DNA of 64,000 bases from Stachybotrys elegans (GCA_020746835.1 JAGPNK010000031.1:124001-188000), one strand, 5' to 3'. Shown: positions 23,815 to 36,199, numbered from the stretch's first letter. Notes: generated by a model from the letters alone, not told the origin. A program made the numbers and translations.

Positions 23815-26215
23815 GCTCAGGTTCAGCAGCATCGTCAAAGCCACCCTCTGATAGCAATTCATACGCCGCCGCAACCACAGTCACGACAACCACTGCCATC
23901 ACCACAAGAACCGCCACCGCAGCCACTACGGCGTGGCATCAAACGACCTCGGCCTGTCAAGTCGTGTACAGAATGTCGGAATCGTAAGCTACGTTGCGAT
24001 CGCCTCTGCCCCTGCTCCCAATGTCAGAAGTCGAGTCGCGTCTGCAAATATGCTGCCGAACACGAATCCAACTTGTCCGACCTCTCTAATAACGAAGCTC
24101 CCGAGCCGATACGTCCCCTCAAACGCCCTTGTCCCCCTGGCGCGGTATCAGGATTTGTAGCAACAGGCAATGATGTCTTTTATTCGCCTCCGAGACCCGA
24201 GCAGGCCGGCATACAGATTCTCGAGGATCTCTTGTTGCGCATGGGCAGATTAGAGAAACACTTTCTTCGCAGCCCGGCAGGGACCGATCTCTATGGCCCT
24301 AGGATATTCATTGCGCCGGCTAACACTATCCGTGGTTTGTCCATCAAGAAGGGCATGCTGGTGACGAGATTCGTCGGACAGAATAGCCCCCGTGTCCTGG
24401 TAAACTTGGTAAGCTCCTTTGCTCTGATCTCCATGCACTGCTTCTTTGGACCGGGCTAAAACAAGGCTTTAGTTTAGGGAGGCCAAGGAATATTTGAGGA
24501 ACCATCACAACATAAACGGGGCGCGGGAGGTACTCTCCGGCTTTCACCAGCTTCACACGGCGCTGCACGATAGCTACAAGAAGTCGTTCATGCCCATCAC
24601 TGTGTTTGTTGACTCCATAATGCCAGTGCAGAAGCGCATGAGCGATATTCTCCCCAAGAAGCCTGTGTGCGACCGACTATTTAACGCCTACTTGACCACC
24701 TCGGAGGGTCCATACCGCGTTCTTCATCTACCGTCTTTCTCGGAGCAGTACGGCCTCTATTGGGAGGGCAAGATTCAGTACGAATCCTTTGTTCCACAGC
24801 TCCTTTGTGTATTGGCAATGGCCTCGCGGTTCGAGACGAAATCGAAGGGCTTGAACCATGAGCGCTCTGATGGCGTACATATACCAACAGCATGCGCTTT
24901 GGTCCGGTCGTGGCTGGACAGTCTGAAGGGGAAGCAGCTGGTGGATGTGACGACGATCCAGGTCGAGATTTTGCTCTTGCAGACTCAGCGCTTGGTTACG
25001 TCACGTATTGAGGATGGCTGGACCCAGCTCGGATATGTCGTTCGCGCCGCCATGGCCGTCGGGCTGCACAGAGACCCGACTGAATTCCAGCCCCGCATCA
25101 CCATATTTGTTGCCGAGTTGAGAAGACGTCTTTGGTATACCCTTGTCGAACTCGATATGCAAATATCTCTTGTTGCCAACCTGCCCTCTCTTGTCCGTGA
25201 GGGCGACTTCACGTGCCGGCCGCCCCGGAACCTGGATGACAGCGAGCTCTTCCCGGACATGAAGGAGCTGCCCCCCGGGAAGCCTATAGATCAGGAGACA
25301 GATTGTCAGCAGCAAGTCCTCGCCTCTCTCAGCCTTGGTATGCGCATGAAAGCTGCGACGTTGATCACCACAATCGACTCGCTCCGAGATTACACAGATG
25401 TACTGGACATTGGTTCCAAGCTGGAACGCTTCCTCGACGAAATCAACGATGTATTTCCCCGGCACGGTATGCTCAACGATACGCATAAGAGCAGGGTGTG
25501 GCGGGCAAGGGTCCTCATGGACATGCACGTCAGACGACCCCTGACGGCTCTCTACCGGCCACTAGCCATTGGAGCACCCGATCCGCCACCTCAAATCTTC
25601 CGCTCATACCTGCGGTCGTCGGTGTTTATCCTGAAGTATCTCGATGAGCTGGATCCCCTGCTTTCTGACTACCAGGATATCAAGGACATGTATCATGCAG
25701 CGATGAAGCGTGACATAGTGCAGGCGGCGTTTAGCGTCTGCTTTTACATCCGGAGTGCGGCTCAAGGACATCCCAACACAATGTCGCGTCGCCAACCACC
25801 GGGAAACTCGTCGGACTCTCATGAGGACCTCTACCCTTCCCCAGCCATAGACGTGCTGTGGCCACCAAGTCGTTTGATCAATGAGGTCGAAAAAACGTTG
25901 GACCTCTTGATACGGCACGCCAACGGCACCGACATGAAAGATATTGTTAGTCTTGCAACAGTGTTGGAAACCGCCAGGGTGGCCGAGATCAGGGAAGGTA
26001 ATATAACGAACGGCTTGTGCGTAGTCCTGGATCGTTGCCTGAACATGTCGCGCTCGAACCTAGAAATGGCGCTGCCTTCCAGTTCGTGGTCTGTGCCAGT
26101 AGACCACTTTCAAGGGGAACGTTACGGACGCATGCCCTTGATGTACGATGACAATAACACAAGGATGGGCTGCAGTGGTCATGGCGGGTGGGTGTTATGG
26201 GATGGATCGGACTAG
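23815..26215 (+). CDS. Zn2Cys6 transcription factor with fungal_trans domain (5' end unresolved)
   Basis: Visible exons are 23815..24408 and 24473..26215 (intron 64 nt, GTAAGC ... TTTAG), 778 residues. Exon 23815 follows a GGCTAACC branch site and a TTTCAG acceptor. A Gln/Pro-rich leader is followed by a basic patch and the zinc cluster CTECRNRKLRC with C51, C54, C61, C67, C70, C77 (spacing 2-6-5-2-6). The middle homology domain follows: a WTQLGYVVRAAMAVGLHRDP block, then RRRLWYTLVELDMQISL. Such proteins are nuclear regulators that usually bind CGG half-sites; the target pathway cannot be read from sequence. No in-frame ATG is found before the cluster, so the start codon lies in an upstream exon. 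A decayed relative of its 5' part lies at 16440-16650. Confidence 0.85.
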
Positions 26216-26763
26216 AGGGGCCACCCTTTGAGACTCGATGTCCATCCTGATTCTTGAAGACAAGCCGGCCACATTCGGCTGTGTTGCATGCCCTAGTGTT
26301 ACTTCGATGCCGGCCAAGAATTGTCGATGTGATCCGGTACTGCGGACGCATTGAGGGCATGGGTCACCGCAACCTTCCGCTTGCCATCATGTTGGCCGTC
26401 ATCCTTGTCGGCGAACGCGAATGGGAAATGAGGGCAATCGCCGAGCAAGTACTCCGTTGCGGCCCTGGTGTATGTCGGACTGACGCAAGCGAGCACAGAG
26501 ATGTCCGATTGGCTAGCTCTGCCTCCAGTGGGTCAATGTGCCATGCCCAACAGAAGAAGGAAGAAGGGGGGTGGGGGAAGGGGGGGTGAGAATTTGGCCC
26601 ATAGCTAGATCCCGGAACGTCAGCACCACAATTTCTTTTTGCAGCTGCCGGGCTTCGCGCATTAAAGGCGGGATCTTGTACTACGTCGATGCCGACCCAC
26701 AGCTAGACACCCCCTGCTTCCAGCAGTTCCATGCTTTCGGACACGACCATGGTCCATTCCTGG

Positions 26764-26812
26764 AGCGGCCGGCCGGAGCACGGTCCAATCAGATGCTGCA
26801 TATTCCGGAACC
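26764..26812 (+). repeat. Family-1 CCAAT unit (copy E)
   Basis: GCGGCCGGCCGGAGCACGG, TCCAATCAG, TATTCCGGAAC in the standard order. Confidence 0.8.
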
Positions 26813-27319
26813 TCAAGCTCGAGAGGAAAGTTTGGACAAGCACCTCTGTATCCTTCACTGCGATGACGTTTCAGTGTGTACCATAGCTTCTAGCGATTGG
26901 GTTGCAAAGAGCTCCCGCTAAGTTTGTCGGTCAGTATCATAAAACACCCGGACCAAGGTCTGCCTGTCACGAAATCCATGTGCCATATGAGACAACGGGC
27001 CAAGTCTAGTAATATCCATGTGGTACAGTTTGAGTAGGAACAAACGTAGGTCCGGAGATTGCTAATGCCAGCAGGAACCGCAAACTGGCCAATTCACTTC
27101 GTTTCCTGCAAACAAAACGGGTCAAGGATTGAGCCGGAATCTCTCCGGTGCAACTGCTTGGGATGCTAAGGTAGGCCGGTAGCTAGAGGATGTGCAGCGA
27201 TAAATGGTGCAACCTACCACGATGCGCCACTGCAGCACCATCTCGGCCCTGGCGGTAGTATGGCTTACTCCAATGATATATAGATCCTCTCCTCATTGTA
27301 TGCTTCTCTGATATTGACG

Positions 27320-28260
27320 CTTCCTTTCCTTATAACTAGCCCTCTCTTTCCTTCTCCCTTTGCTTCCCTTTTCGTCTTTTCGGCGACAGAAGCGGAAAGG
27401 CCTGATCCATCTCCTGGGTCGTCCCTTCGCGTGGGTCACAGAGGGTGCCCCCACGATACATAAGCAGAGCACATATGTAAGGGCACCAGTCTTGGACGGT
27501 CATGATACTTCGGCTGCGTCACTCGCCCGGGTGCTCTCGGTCCAACCCTAGGATCCAAGCAGAATCGCCAAAACGCCTCCACGTTGGGATATTAATATTC
27601 AATGTTCCTTGACGTGCCATCCGGAGTCGTCTAGGGAGCCTCCCGTCGATGCTCCGGCGCGCTAACCGCCAATACATCACTACTCTGCCAGCCGATTGGG
27701 TACACTGCCTTTGATAGTTCCCCAATTATCGGATATTGCCCGGCCAGATCTTCGCCGGGAATCCTCCACGAGTCGAAGCAGGGGCCAATACTATGATGGC
27801 TTCCATTATCAAGGACAGGACAGCCATCTCCGATCCCGCCACAGTTTTCTGAATATGAGGAGACTCTGGTCGCAGATGGGGAGCGCCACAGGGTAAAAAT
27901 GCGACTGGCGTGTAGTGACAGGACCGGGGAGGGGTGCCGCCAACACCGATTGGGGGTAGATTACTCTGTACGGACACGATTCCGGAATTGCATTACAGTG
28001 AGCTCACGTCTCGGCTGCCATATAACAAGACTAGGAACTCTAATTAGTACGTCTTTCATCTCCGGTGACAGCATGCAGACGTATCGCCCGAACGGTGTCC
28101 CGCATAACCTGCTGTTCCACGCGATAGCGATAATGCTCTGCTTCTCGATTGCTGGCATGTCCCGGCCTGCCGGGGTTGTGCACCAACATACCCATTCCAT
28201 CCAAAAACGGTAAGCGACGCGACGCTTCTCGGCATCCAGTTTTCGGACGTGCATCTGCTA
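27320..28260. repeat. Family-2 repeats, forward and inverted copies close together
   Basis: The forward copy runs from CGGCGACAGAAGCGGAAAGG (about 27381) through CGCCAAAACGCCTCCACG (about 27564). An inverted copy is recognised by TTGTGCACCAACATACCCAT (about 28177) and the reverse of CACCGGAGATGA (about 28057). The arrangement could be one element with long degenerate inverted arms or two insertions. Confidence 0.45.
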
Positions 28261-29197
28261 CCCAGGGGGGTTCGTGACAGTGGTGATTTGGGGCCCAGCA
28301 GCGCAAGTCTGTCTCGTCGGCGATGCGGCCATGTTCTTCATTTCCTGGTTTGTCGTTTGTCGTGTTCCTCCCGGGGATAACCGCGGATCATCATCCAAGT
28401 GCCATGTATCCTTGCGACACGAGCTCCACACGGTCAGTACCCGAATATTTCCAAAACAGCAAGCGACGTCCAACCTTTTTAGCAACTGTCTAGCGCCGAG
28501 CCTGCGGGGCATTTCCGACATGCGCCAGGCTCCATATGGATCAGTTGTCAACCAAAGGTGCGGATAGAGCGAAAGCAAGCGATGTGGGGGGGAATGTTCC
28601 TCGGGCAGGCATAGAACAACAGCTTTCTGCCAACCCCGGTACGATGACCCAGGTGCTGGGATGTTGTATGCCAAGTGATCCGGTGCTGGGATGCGTGGGA
28701 GAGCTGATGTTGCCGCATTAGAAACGTAATGCCATCTCACAACCAGGAATTGCGGTCCCTGACCATTTGCCTTTCGGCTGTTTCTGTCTGTGCTCTCGTC
28801 TCTCCTCTTAGCTCCTCGGGCAGCGGAAGAGGAAAGGTCTGCCATGTTCAGGCCTGGACCAGGGTGCTACCATGTTTCAAGTCATAGGCAGGTGTCCGCA
28901 GCCCCTGACAGTGACGCCGGCCAGGTCAGGACCTGGCAGAGCTGCACAGAGGCAACGAACGCCTCGTTTCTCCGTCTAGCTCACAAGTTTGCAGGTAGGA
29001 TCGCGTCCATGACTTGGCAGTCCTTCCCTTACACCTTTACACGCCTTTGCGGTATTTCCTTGATATCCAAGCCTGCTCCCTCGGAGAAGAGGGTAAAGTA
29101 AATATCCCTTCCACACAGAGGGTTCAGTCTAAGTTCTGTCTATGACACCCTCACTTCTTATTATCTTTTCCGTCCAATAGAACCTCTCCTATACAGC

Positions 29198-29863
29198 ATG
29201 TCCCCTCATCTTCTACTCAATACGTCCGCCGCCTCGGTGGTAGCGTCCCGACCCTCCATAATAGAACGCCTGCCCGACGAAGTGCAAAGAATGGTGTATT
29301 CGCTTCTCGACTACCAGTCTTTGATATACCTATCAACAATGAATCGCCATTTCCACAGAGCCATCGACCCTCAGGCCATGGCCGATCCTGTCGACAAGAC
29401 CTACTTCGTCATGAAGGCTGTGAAGGACTTCCCGCAACACAGACCCAACGAGAAGGGCCATGAGTTCAGACCGGGGAATTTCGAATGCTACATTTGCTTC
29501 CGTGTTCGCTCGCCCGATCATTTCGACATGTACCAGCCCCTCTCTGTTCATGTTGACTTGCAAGGGCAGATTGTACGAGCAAGGGCACCACACCACACCG
29601 ATCGAGAAGTCATGCTTCGACGGTTTTGCATAGACTGTGGTGTCAAAGAAGGTCTTCATGCGCCGTTCCACTGCTTGGTTACAAGAACAGGGAGGGATCT
29701 TTGGGTCTGCAGGTGTCGGAAGATCTGATCAAAGCCAGGCTGTCTGAGATGTCCAGACTGTGGAGGCGACTGTCCCTTCGACCTCGAAGAAAGGCTTGAG
29801 CCAGACTTCCTGCAGGGAAAGAGGGCAAGGGGTCAACTGCATACAGGGGCAAGCGCTGCCTAA
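29198..29863 (+). CDS. F-box protein with Cys-rich C-terminus, interrupted by TGA
   Basis: From ATG 29198 the frame runs 176 aa to a TGA at 29726. Residues about 22-60 (IERLPDEVQRMVYSLLDYQ ... RHFHRAI) are an F-box, the Skp1-binding module of SCF ubiquitin ligases. A Cys-rich module follows (CYIC, CIDC, HC, CRC), probably zinc-binding. Directly after the TGA the same frame stays open for 44 codons and continues the cysteine pattern (CLRCPDCGGDCPF) to a TAA at 29861. The annotated span includes this extension. Either the stop is a recent nonsense change (for example CGA to TGA), a sequencing error, or it is read through. No intron removing it is apparent. Confidence 0.75.
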
Positions 29864-30897
29864 ACTTTGGGCGTAGAACGATCGCAATGTATTATAACTG
29901 CTTTTCATAACTCCTATCTTCTGGATGTGGTGACCGCCAAGGACAGAGCACTTCTCACCTGCATATGCATCGGTGTCAAAGACAGGGATCTACCATGGCG
30001 TGCCATAATTGAGAGCAGTCCCAGCACAATGGAACGGTCACGATGTGCAGATGTTCAACATCCAGTGATAGCCCAGCGCCAAGCCGGCTTCTGATGGTAA
30101 GCTGGGGATGATCCCTGGCCTGGCCAGTCGCATGATGACTTATATGAACGGCTGCATCGGCATTGAACAGGCCAACCGATATAAACATTGCCTAGAGGCG
30201 TAGCATCTGTTGCTGGGTAAGGGGCCCCGTGGTCGATGTGGAGAGCTCGGCAGTGGCGACGACAGTCTCTTCGACACTTCGAGCCGTGATGACAAGGCAA
30301 GAAGACACGGAAAGCGCCGAACACTGTTACACGAGGGCCGGGGCGATATATCGTACGGCTGGATGTGGTTCCAAGCTGACACCCTTCTCGCTGTCACACC
30401 CTTCCCGTCATCAGCGCAGCTCAATCGAAGTATCAGCCGCACCTACGAATAAGATCGAGGAAGCGGTCAGGGCCACTGCTATACCGGAGAGAAGACAAAG
30501 GGTTGCGATGGCCTGCTTATCGCGTCAGTCCCGTCACTTTGGCCGTTGTCGCCAAAGGAAGCATGCCCGGGAAGGGATTGGAGATCAAGAACAAGGCTGC
30601 ACCAAGGCATACAACGACCAATAGTCGGAGGGGGTGGAAGATTAGGATGAATTCATTCCATTTTTTATCTAACTTGCTACCACTATGGGCGTCTAAGTGA
30701 GCCGAAGCCGCACCCTAGTCATTGGACTAGGAGAGTAGCGATGATGTTCCGGCTGCCACCATGCGGGTGGCGCTGTACCGGAGAGTTGGTGCCTTTCGCA
30801 CTAATTGGACATATCCCTTCTTTGACACGACGATACAGCATGATTACCACTCTCGCTACTATTAGGATAGCTGCCCCCGAGAACCTCTTGACTTGGA
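29864..30897. other. Stretch without a supported gene
   Basis: Short ORFs only, mostly antisense pairs. No repeat family stands out. Confidence 0.5.
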
Positions 30898-31047
30898 CTA
30901 CGTGCATGCTCTGCAAAGTTGAAGCTTGCAGTACATACACTCCCAAATCATGTAGTGCGGTCCGGAGCGGCAAAGCTGACAGATCCAGTAAATAATGGTG
31001 TTGTCCGTCTTGATCATGCGGAATGTATGGGGACACGCATTGGCCAT
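30898..31047 (-). CDS. Small Cys-rich conserved-type protein
   Basis: A 49-aa frame from ATG 31047 (context AGCCATGG) to TAG 30898. Its cysteines are ordered CPHTFRMIKTDN, ICQLC, WECMYC, LQLCRAC, that is C-x2-C pairs with a His near the start, suggesting a small zinc-binding fold. It resembles a C-terminal motif I have seen in fungal hypothetical proteins (HTFR.YKTDN.I.YW.C..C), but I cannot name a function. Upstream on the same strand a TTTATATCC element (about 31196-31204) could be a TATA box. It may be complete or the last exon of a longer gene. Confidence 0.55.
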   Translation of the reverse strand: MANACPHTFRMIKTDNTIIYWICQLCRSGPHYMIWECMYCKLQLCRACT

Positions 31048-32592
31048 GGCTGAAAGTCGGGTGCTGCGCGGGGAGCGCAAGAGGCCGTTTGACTCCTATT
31101 TTCGCGTGCTTTTGCTGGGCGACGTAGTCACCGAGGGCAGAGTTTGGATGACGGACTGCCTCTGGTTTCGGGGGCGAATGCCAGCCAAGTGTATAAGGAT
31201 ATAAATGATGAAGTGTGCGTGTGGAAGTGCGTGTGTGCGTGTTGGTTCCTCCGTAGCCGACTTGCCGTCTAGTAACTACTGTGGAAAGATGGTAGGTTGT
31301 CTGGAGCGACTGGTGGTGAGCGGTGGGTGAGGACCCATGGATTCTTTATAGTTGGATGAGGTGTGGATGGCCCTCACGCGGCCGAGATAAGGATCCCGAC
31401 TTCGCATACGGCATATACATGGCTCTCCTGGCCACACGGTTGTGTGCCATACTAGATCTACTCCGGGGCGAGAGGGTGTCAAGCAGAGTCGGGTAGATAA
31501 GCATCCGATCCTGGGTGAGGGCGGTCGCCTGTTATCCCGGCTCTTTGTCCCTTACATTGGCCCGCCTTAAGCGACACCCGTTCCACAGGGTTTTGTCCGA
31601 TTCGTTCGGCAGAATGAGGCCTTGCCGTAACAATATGCTGGAGACGTCACCATGAACATAAACGCTCATACTCTCACTGCATTGGAGAGGTGCATCAGCA
31701 GCAACGACAGTCAAGGGGCTCCAGCCGCCTCCAGTACCAGTGCAGTCCTTCTCCGTGATATTTCTCCGCGAGCCACATCACTGCTGGAAGGAAGCCCCAT
31801 GTCAAATGTCTTGCCCTCCCGGATGTACTCGCAAGCTCTGCGCATACCGGTGTTCATGTCTTTATTCTCCCATTGTGGTCATTGCCGAACCATCATATGG
31901 ATCGAATCAAGCGCGTCCGAGATGTCCCTATTCACCCCGGGCCCTCGCTTTAGGTATAGTGAGCCGCTGGAGGCCAGTCGCCGGAGTACTGACTAGGGTT
32001 TAAGAATACGACCCCCAATTTGCCTCTGTGAATAGCAAGAAGACGGAATTCTCCGCGCCTGCCGCTAAGGCTTCCCTTCTTATCATCCTCTAGGAAGCCT
32101 CTTGGCTCATCCTGATCCTAGAGCGATCCAGCTTTACCGTCACTAGCGCCAGCTCTAATGGCTCTCTAGCGCTTCTGGGTAGGTTCTAGGCCCTCTTAAT
32201 CCCCGTCTAACAAGGCTCCCTGTGCTACTGTTGCGGCTTCTCTTCCACTCGCAACTCGACCTCTCAGAGTCGAGACAGCATCTCAGCACCCTGCCTCTGA
32301 TCTTCAACATGGGTCTCTTCAGCTACTTGCAGATCGTCGCGGATCAAGTCGTCAGCTACTAATTACCTTTACCACGGGTTGTTTGCCGATGCTCACTAGG
32401 GCGGATATTTGAACAAGGCGTCTGAAGCGTATTTATATGTCTGACATGTTCAATTTAAGATCTCTTCTATCCACCACATGTCTCCCTCTCACCACTCACT
32501 CTACCACACTCACTGTCCACCATCCCCTCATTATATGTGGTTCCAAATGACTCCACACAGCCAGACATCGCAGCGCTGTTTGAAGGGAAACA
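31048..32592. other. Stretch without a supported gene
   Basis: Short ORFs only. The last 150 bp (TTTATATG at 32431, CT/CA-rich leader 32461-32530) look like the promoter of the ORF at 32593. Two TCTAG-rich segments around 32090-32200 have no recognisable origin. Confidence 0.45.
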
Positions 32593-33159
32593 ATGGATGT
32601 ATCTCTAAGACCACCTCAACCCGCCTCAACCCGCCCTAGCACTAGCACTACACAAACCACCCATATCGGAACGATGCCCAACAACCAAAAGATTATCGGT
32701 TTCAGTACTAGTCTTCCTACGGGGTGCGTAATGAGAGAGGAATTGGTTGTTCACGCCAGCGATAAGGGCCGGGCGTGGCTTGCAGGCTTCAGCCAAGGCC
32801 AGGAGACCTTTTTTGTTACACTTTCGAACAGCGGAACGCCGAAGAGCTGGCACAGAATTACACTGAAGGACACAAAAGACGAGGCATCCAAGTATATTTG
32901 CATCTTTGGAGCCGGAGAATCCCTGGATCACGAAACACGAGTGCAGCCCTTTGGAGCCGGAGAATCCCTAGATCACGAAACACGAGTGCAGCCCTTATTA
33001 GTGCTGCAGGTGGATGAAGATAATAAAAATGAAGCCAGTACTGGCGGGCGCAGTAACTTGACAAGGGAAGAGGCTTTTATACAAATACTTCATGTGTTAC
33101 TGGGATATGGTTGGTGGAAATACAATGCTGATAGTTTGTCTGGGGAGAATGGCCATTGA
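32593..33159 (+). CDS. Hypothetical protein with internal 15-residue duplication
   Basis: A 188-aa frame with a promoter-like leader. The Thr/Ser/Pro-rich start precedes a plausible folded part (IIGFSTSLPTG ... KGRAWLAGFSQGQETFFVTL) and an acidic region. Residues 105-119 and 120-134 are identical copies (FGAGESLDHETRVQP) from a 45-bp duplication. A second in-frame Met at codon 28 (32674) is an alternative start. No family recognised. Low-confidence continuation downstream of 33159 was looked for and not found. Confidence 0.5.
   Translation: MDVSLRPPQPASTRPSTSTTQTTHIGTMPNNQKIIGFSTSLPTGCVMREELVVHASDKGRAWLAGFSQGQETFFVTLSNSGTPKSWHRITLKDTKDEASKYICIFGAGESLDHETRVQPFGAGESLDHETRVQPLLVLQVDEDNKNEASTGGRSNLTREEAFIQILHVLLGYGWWKYNADSLSGENGH
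32905..32994 (+). repeat. 45-bp tandem duplication, two copies
   Basis: Units 32905-32949 and 32950-32994 differ at a single base (CCCTGGATC versus CCCTAGATC, a silent G/A change). The unit is a multiple of three so the frame is kept. Confidence 0.95.
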
Positions 33160-33887
33160 GATGGCGTAAAAGTAATATTGCTTGGCTACCACACTTAATC
33201 AAGCACCCCTTTGCCGGCGACTTAGATCTTACCAGACAAGGCCACAGGTTAAAGGGGACAAAGACTTCTATTGCATGGCCTATAACATTGTACCAGAACA
33301 GCATACCGTGCACCGGGAACCGCTCGCGAACGAGTTGCACAGGTTGTATATAACACCAGCGGCTAACTTGATTCCCTACACCGAGGAGGGGATAATATGA
33401 AGTCCGAAAAGGTCCAAGAGACATAGATACATAGACCAATGATCGTAGCATCGTTAGGTGAGACGGAGTTTAGCAGGAAAGACGCAGGTAGCGGCAGCGC
33501 TCTCGGCAAGGCAACCGTCAGTGCAGGGTTACAATAAGAAGCCCTACGGCCCCTTGACAGAGAGGGAGGGAGTGGGCATATCATATGTGCCGTTGAATCG
33601 GGCTGTTCTTTAACAGTGTAGCACGGATGTACAGATTGCATCCGAGGTCGCGTGCAAAAGTGCAACGATGATAGGGAAACGACGGAAAGTAGAAAAGCAC
33701 GCGATTGCTGAATGGGATATAGTGCCTTCACCCGGGTACGCCTTGGTATCTTGGTATCGCTATCGCCGCAGTCGTGAGCCATATACCCTATAGCGTATTC
33801 GCTATACGGCATAGCAGAGCTGAACGCGAGGGATGTAGTGACCTATCGCTCGGTAGGCTGGAAGACGTCATCTCTGACCGCTATCAG

Positions 33888-34180
33888 TGTCAAGCTCGGA
33901 ATGGCAGACTGTGGATGAAGAGGAGCCCTCGCAATTCCCGGCTGCGCAACATCCTGGCAACTATAGCAGTCCCTGTAGTCTCGGCTGGGTCAAATGGTAT
34001 AGACACAATAGCTTCGAGCTTGCCGTCGCGGAGCGAACAATAGTGGCCTTGCTACCCGCAGGACCAAAGAACAAAGTCAAACAACGAAGGGATCGTCAGA
34101 TGGCATCACTCGTTGGCCGGAACCAGAGAACAATGAGGGGGCTGCGGCAGCGGCAGAGGCAGCAAAAGTGTAATATGTAG
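33888..34180 (+). CDS. Candidate terminal exon, unknown protein
   Basis: An open frame without an ATG follows a CTGAC-like branch site and CTATCAG acceptor. It reads SSSEWQTVDEEEPSQFP ... and ends in a very basic tail (KVKQRRDRQMASLVGRNQR ... QKCNM, TAG at 34178). The composition looks coding, but I could not place an upstream exon, so it may be a remnant. Confidence 0.28.
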
Positions 34181-36199
34181 TCGGGGGCTGCGGTTAGCAG
34201 ACTGGTCTCTCGATGTGTGTACCTACCGTTCGTCGGCGTGTGTTCTGACGAGGCTGGCCGAAGGTGACGTACCGAAAATGATACGCTGAGATCGGGATAC
34301 CGTCGCGATGCCGGCGGAAGTCCTCAGGTGACGAAGAAGCTGACCCATCACGGAGTATATCGGCCCTCTCATCCAAAACCTAGCAAGTGCTCGCGAGAGG
34401 TCCTTGGAGGCCCAAGACGTCCTGAAATCGACTATGAATGGCGTCTTTATTGCTTGCGGGCGCATCCGACGGTCGGAAATATGCGGCATTGTCTCCTTCA
34501 GGGCCGGCGAGCTCAACACTGCGGCTTACACATGACGAGGAGTCGCCAGTACATGCGGCAGCGGGCTTGAAGGCATCCGTCAGTAGCGGCCTTATATTGG
34601 AACGGAGGCGGGTCTCAGACCACTTCGAGAAAGCAGCGGCTGGACGGATGACAGAAATGGACGAGAGTATTGTTGCAGGTACGCGTGGTTCCAACAGACC
34701 CGTTACCACTTAAATGCAGTTCTTTCGGGTCGTACGTTTCGCGGTGCGTCTCGCTGTTCTAGCCCGCTAGGTTGCAATCCGGTGCGCCATCTCCCAGGGC
34801 ACTGTCAGATGGCAGATCGAGAACTTTCAGCTCCTTCCGGTAGCATGCATGCTGAAGTTGGGAGCCGATGGAATCCGCTCCTCGGGGTTCTCGTAGGCGA
34901 ACATATGACCAGATCTCTAGCCCTGGTGTAAGTTAAAGGTGCTCCAACAGTCGTCAATCGTCCCACCCGGTGATACTCCTCCAAGAGGCCGATTCCGGGA
35001 GAACCTCTGCCGATGAATGGTGCCCTGGTTGAGAGTGCATATCGCTGTAGAAAGAGTCCCATCTGTTCTTCCGGGTCAATCGTGACGGAACTAGAGATTG
35101 CATAGGAGTAGTCATCGAAAACCTCGAAGTTGACGTCGGCCGCTACTTCCCTGCCAATAAGCTGATCCAAGACGATCCGCCCAGTATCACATTATGTATG
35201 TATAGGAAGGATAATATCCCACAGGTGTAGTGCAGCGGACGGTAGTTGAAGGAACCGCCCTCTCGCGGCGTCGGATACGGGGTCACGGATGGTTGTTTCT
35301 GACTCGGCAATGATAGTTGATCCAATAACAGAATACGCATGCGGTGGCAGCGAGTGGATCAGAAGAGGGCTCCATTGGCGTAGATGAAGCTGTGGCATAC
35401 CTCCAGAACAGCTACCTGGAAGGCTTGGGCTGTCTTGACGGCGTGCCACTTCGTCTCAGGGCTCTGGCGAACTGCCTCGTGCGAGCCGCCTCTTGGTACT
35501 CTGGAGAAAATCTCGCCTTGCTAGATTGAGTAAGCTGGGTGTTCCAACCGGCTGGCTGGTGTGATTTGGCTCCCGCCTCTGACTTACCTATATCCGGGCC
35601 TGGCCAATGGCTCCGTCTCGAGGCACATATTTGAGGCCGCGGTAGGCTAGGTCGAACTTGAACCTGCCGGCGATTAACCAACGATCTCGACAGCTCCGGG
35701 ACGTTCATGATGAACGGGACCAGAATCGTATTAAAATGGAAAAGCATCAGGCTAGAAGGTCGCAGAGCCGCATCGACCGGGTGTTTACGCTAGCCGGGCG
35801 TCAAACGGCAGGGTAATCACCCTTTCCAGCCTTGGCGTTCATGCTGTTTTTGGAAGGCCACCAACCCCAGACCAGTTCCCTGCTGAAAGACTTCGCGTAG
35901 CGAGCCCATTCGCCGGAAGCAAGTGCTGGGCTTCACGCCCATGTAGCCCGGAGGTCGTTCACTTAAGCGTCCCCTAGCAGACCCACAGCGAACCGGTCAG
36001 GATCGGCACCGGACCTCTTTGCCCCAATTTCGAGTGACCCTAACCGTTACCAGGGTGGTCATGCAAGCCAAGGGATCATAATGGTGGAGTGCTATGATGA
36101 ACCTTTCCTCTTACAGCTAGTCAGAGGTTTCGGACACCAAAAACGTCGACTTTGGGTGCAGGTCAGTGCGATCCCTGTACATTTTCCAGCTTGCGGAAG

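Larger units (their letters stand above)
26216..29197. other. Gene-free, repeat-rich stretch
   Basis: It holds a family-1 unit (26764-26812), family-2 copies on both strands (27320-27620 forward, 28030-28260 inverted) and a family-2 head at 28795-28850 (GCAGCGGAAGAGGAAAGG). No ORF is supported. The last 100 bp are the leader of the F-box gene. Confidence 0.55.

Noticed and set aside
34805..35170. 121-codon minus-strand ORF
   Set aside because: Coding-like composition, but no start context, no domain, and possible exon partners do not splice in phase.
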